64,000 nucleotides of DNA from Catalinimonas niigatensis (GTDB taxonomy: Bacteria; Bacteroidota; Bacteroidia; Cytophagales; Cyclobacteriaceae). Made by a program: the position numbers and the translations under genes. The notes under the pieces were generated by a model. The model did not search any database. It was not told the DNA's origin and saw nothing but the letters and a program-made list of their open reading frames with translations. This document shows, in pieces, positions 63,929 through 64,000 of the stretch (positions within the stretch are counted from its first letter, which is position 1; the number at the start of each line of letters is the position of its first letter). The DNA lies in assembly GCF_030506285.1 (NCBI RefSeq), contig NZ_CP119422.1:4451501-4515500 (forward strand), written 5' to 3'.

Positions 63929-64000
63929 TTGTCTCTTATTTAAATATTGCTCTTGTTTCATCAAGCATATACTCTGAATCGTTAGGAAAGTGCATTGGGA

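Overview
The window comes from a Bacteroidota chromosome, most likely a marine or sediment Cytophagales-type bacterium. Clues are many short lipoproteins with a lipobox, a sulfatase, a GH95 fucosidase beside a SusD remnant, a polysaccharide lyase, PKD domain proteins, HMA-AraC regulators, a CheB/CheR/histidine kinase fusion, and a tRNA promoter that fits the Bacteroidota pattern TTTG-N19-TAnnTTTG exactly. No species can be named from sequence alone.

Layout. 0-7.2 kb (minus strand): a secreted enolase-superfamily protein (cut by the window edge), a sulfatase and a cytochrome c/glucose-sorbosone dehydrogenase fusion, then a small unknown gene, a lipocalin-like lipoprotein with a GAATT repeat in its leader, and a PKD lipoprotein. 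7.4-13.4 kb: an alpha/beta hydrolase, a giant AAA-ATPase/TPR/GAF histidine kinase and its LuxR-type response regulator, closed by a terminator. 13.7-18.3 kb: two small lipoproteins, a NagX/HGSNAT-like membrane protein, a DUF202 protein and a pirin. 18.7-23.2 kb: a 1500-residue CheB-CheR-PAS-kinase-receiver protein. 24-29 kb: an aldo/keto reductase, a zinc-type dehydrogenase and a GH95 fucosidase, probably a fucose-releasing and oxidising operon, followed by a SusD relic. 29-31.8 kb: an ECF sigma factor, a membrane anti-sigma candidate and a Spy-like protein, plus a secreted unknown protein. 32-44 kb: mostly housekeeping genes (FtsX-like permease, tandem HMA-AraC regulators, tRNA-Arg, coaX, SlyD, DUF481 protein, clpC, WbqC, YrdC/Sua5, mltG, thioesterase, tRNA-Ser).

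44.1-52.2 kb, directly downstream of tRNA-Ser, is a mobile-element scrapyard: an IS21 remnant, an IS982-type element with perfect target duplication but a frameshifted transposase, a decayed IS200/IS605 TnpA, an AT-rich polysaccharide lyase gene with its own terminator, and an IS3-family element interrupted by an intact IS1 (8-bp target duplication) and joined to a second, inverted IS3 copy. Both IS3 copies are broken at the same CAC in orfB by the same terminal repeat.

52.2-64 kb (all minus strand) is an accessory region of AraC, SDR, alpha/beta hydrolases, a cyclic-nucleotide-binding/FAD reductase, a small glutaredoxin, a Kef-type antiporter, a YjdI ferredoxin-like protein, a GNAT and an LLM flavin oxidoreductase. 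It contains at least five broken genes (RidA-like, quinone reductase-like twice, hydrolase, glutaredoxin), two of them partial duplicates of neighbours, suggesting duplication and decay. I did not find a clearly new defence or biosynthetic system. The best candidates for new biology are the HMA-AraC pair, the giant kinase operon, the reductase lacking the thioredoxin-reductase cysteine pair, and the nested IS3 structure.
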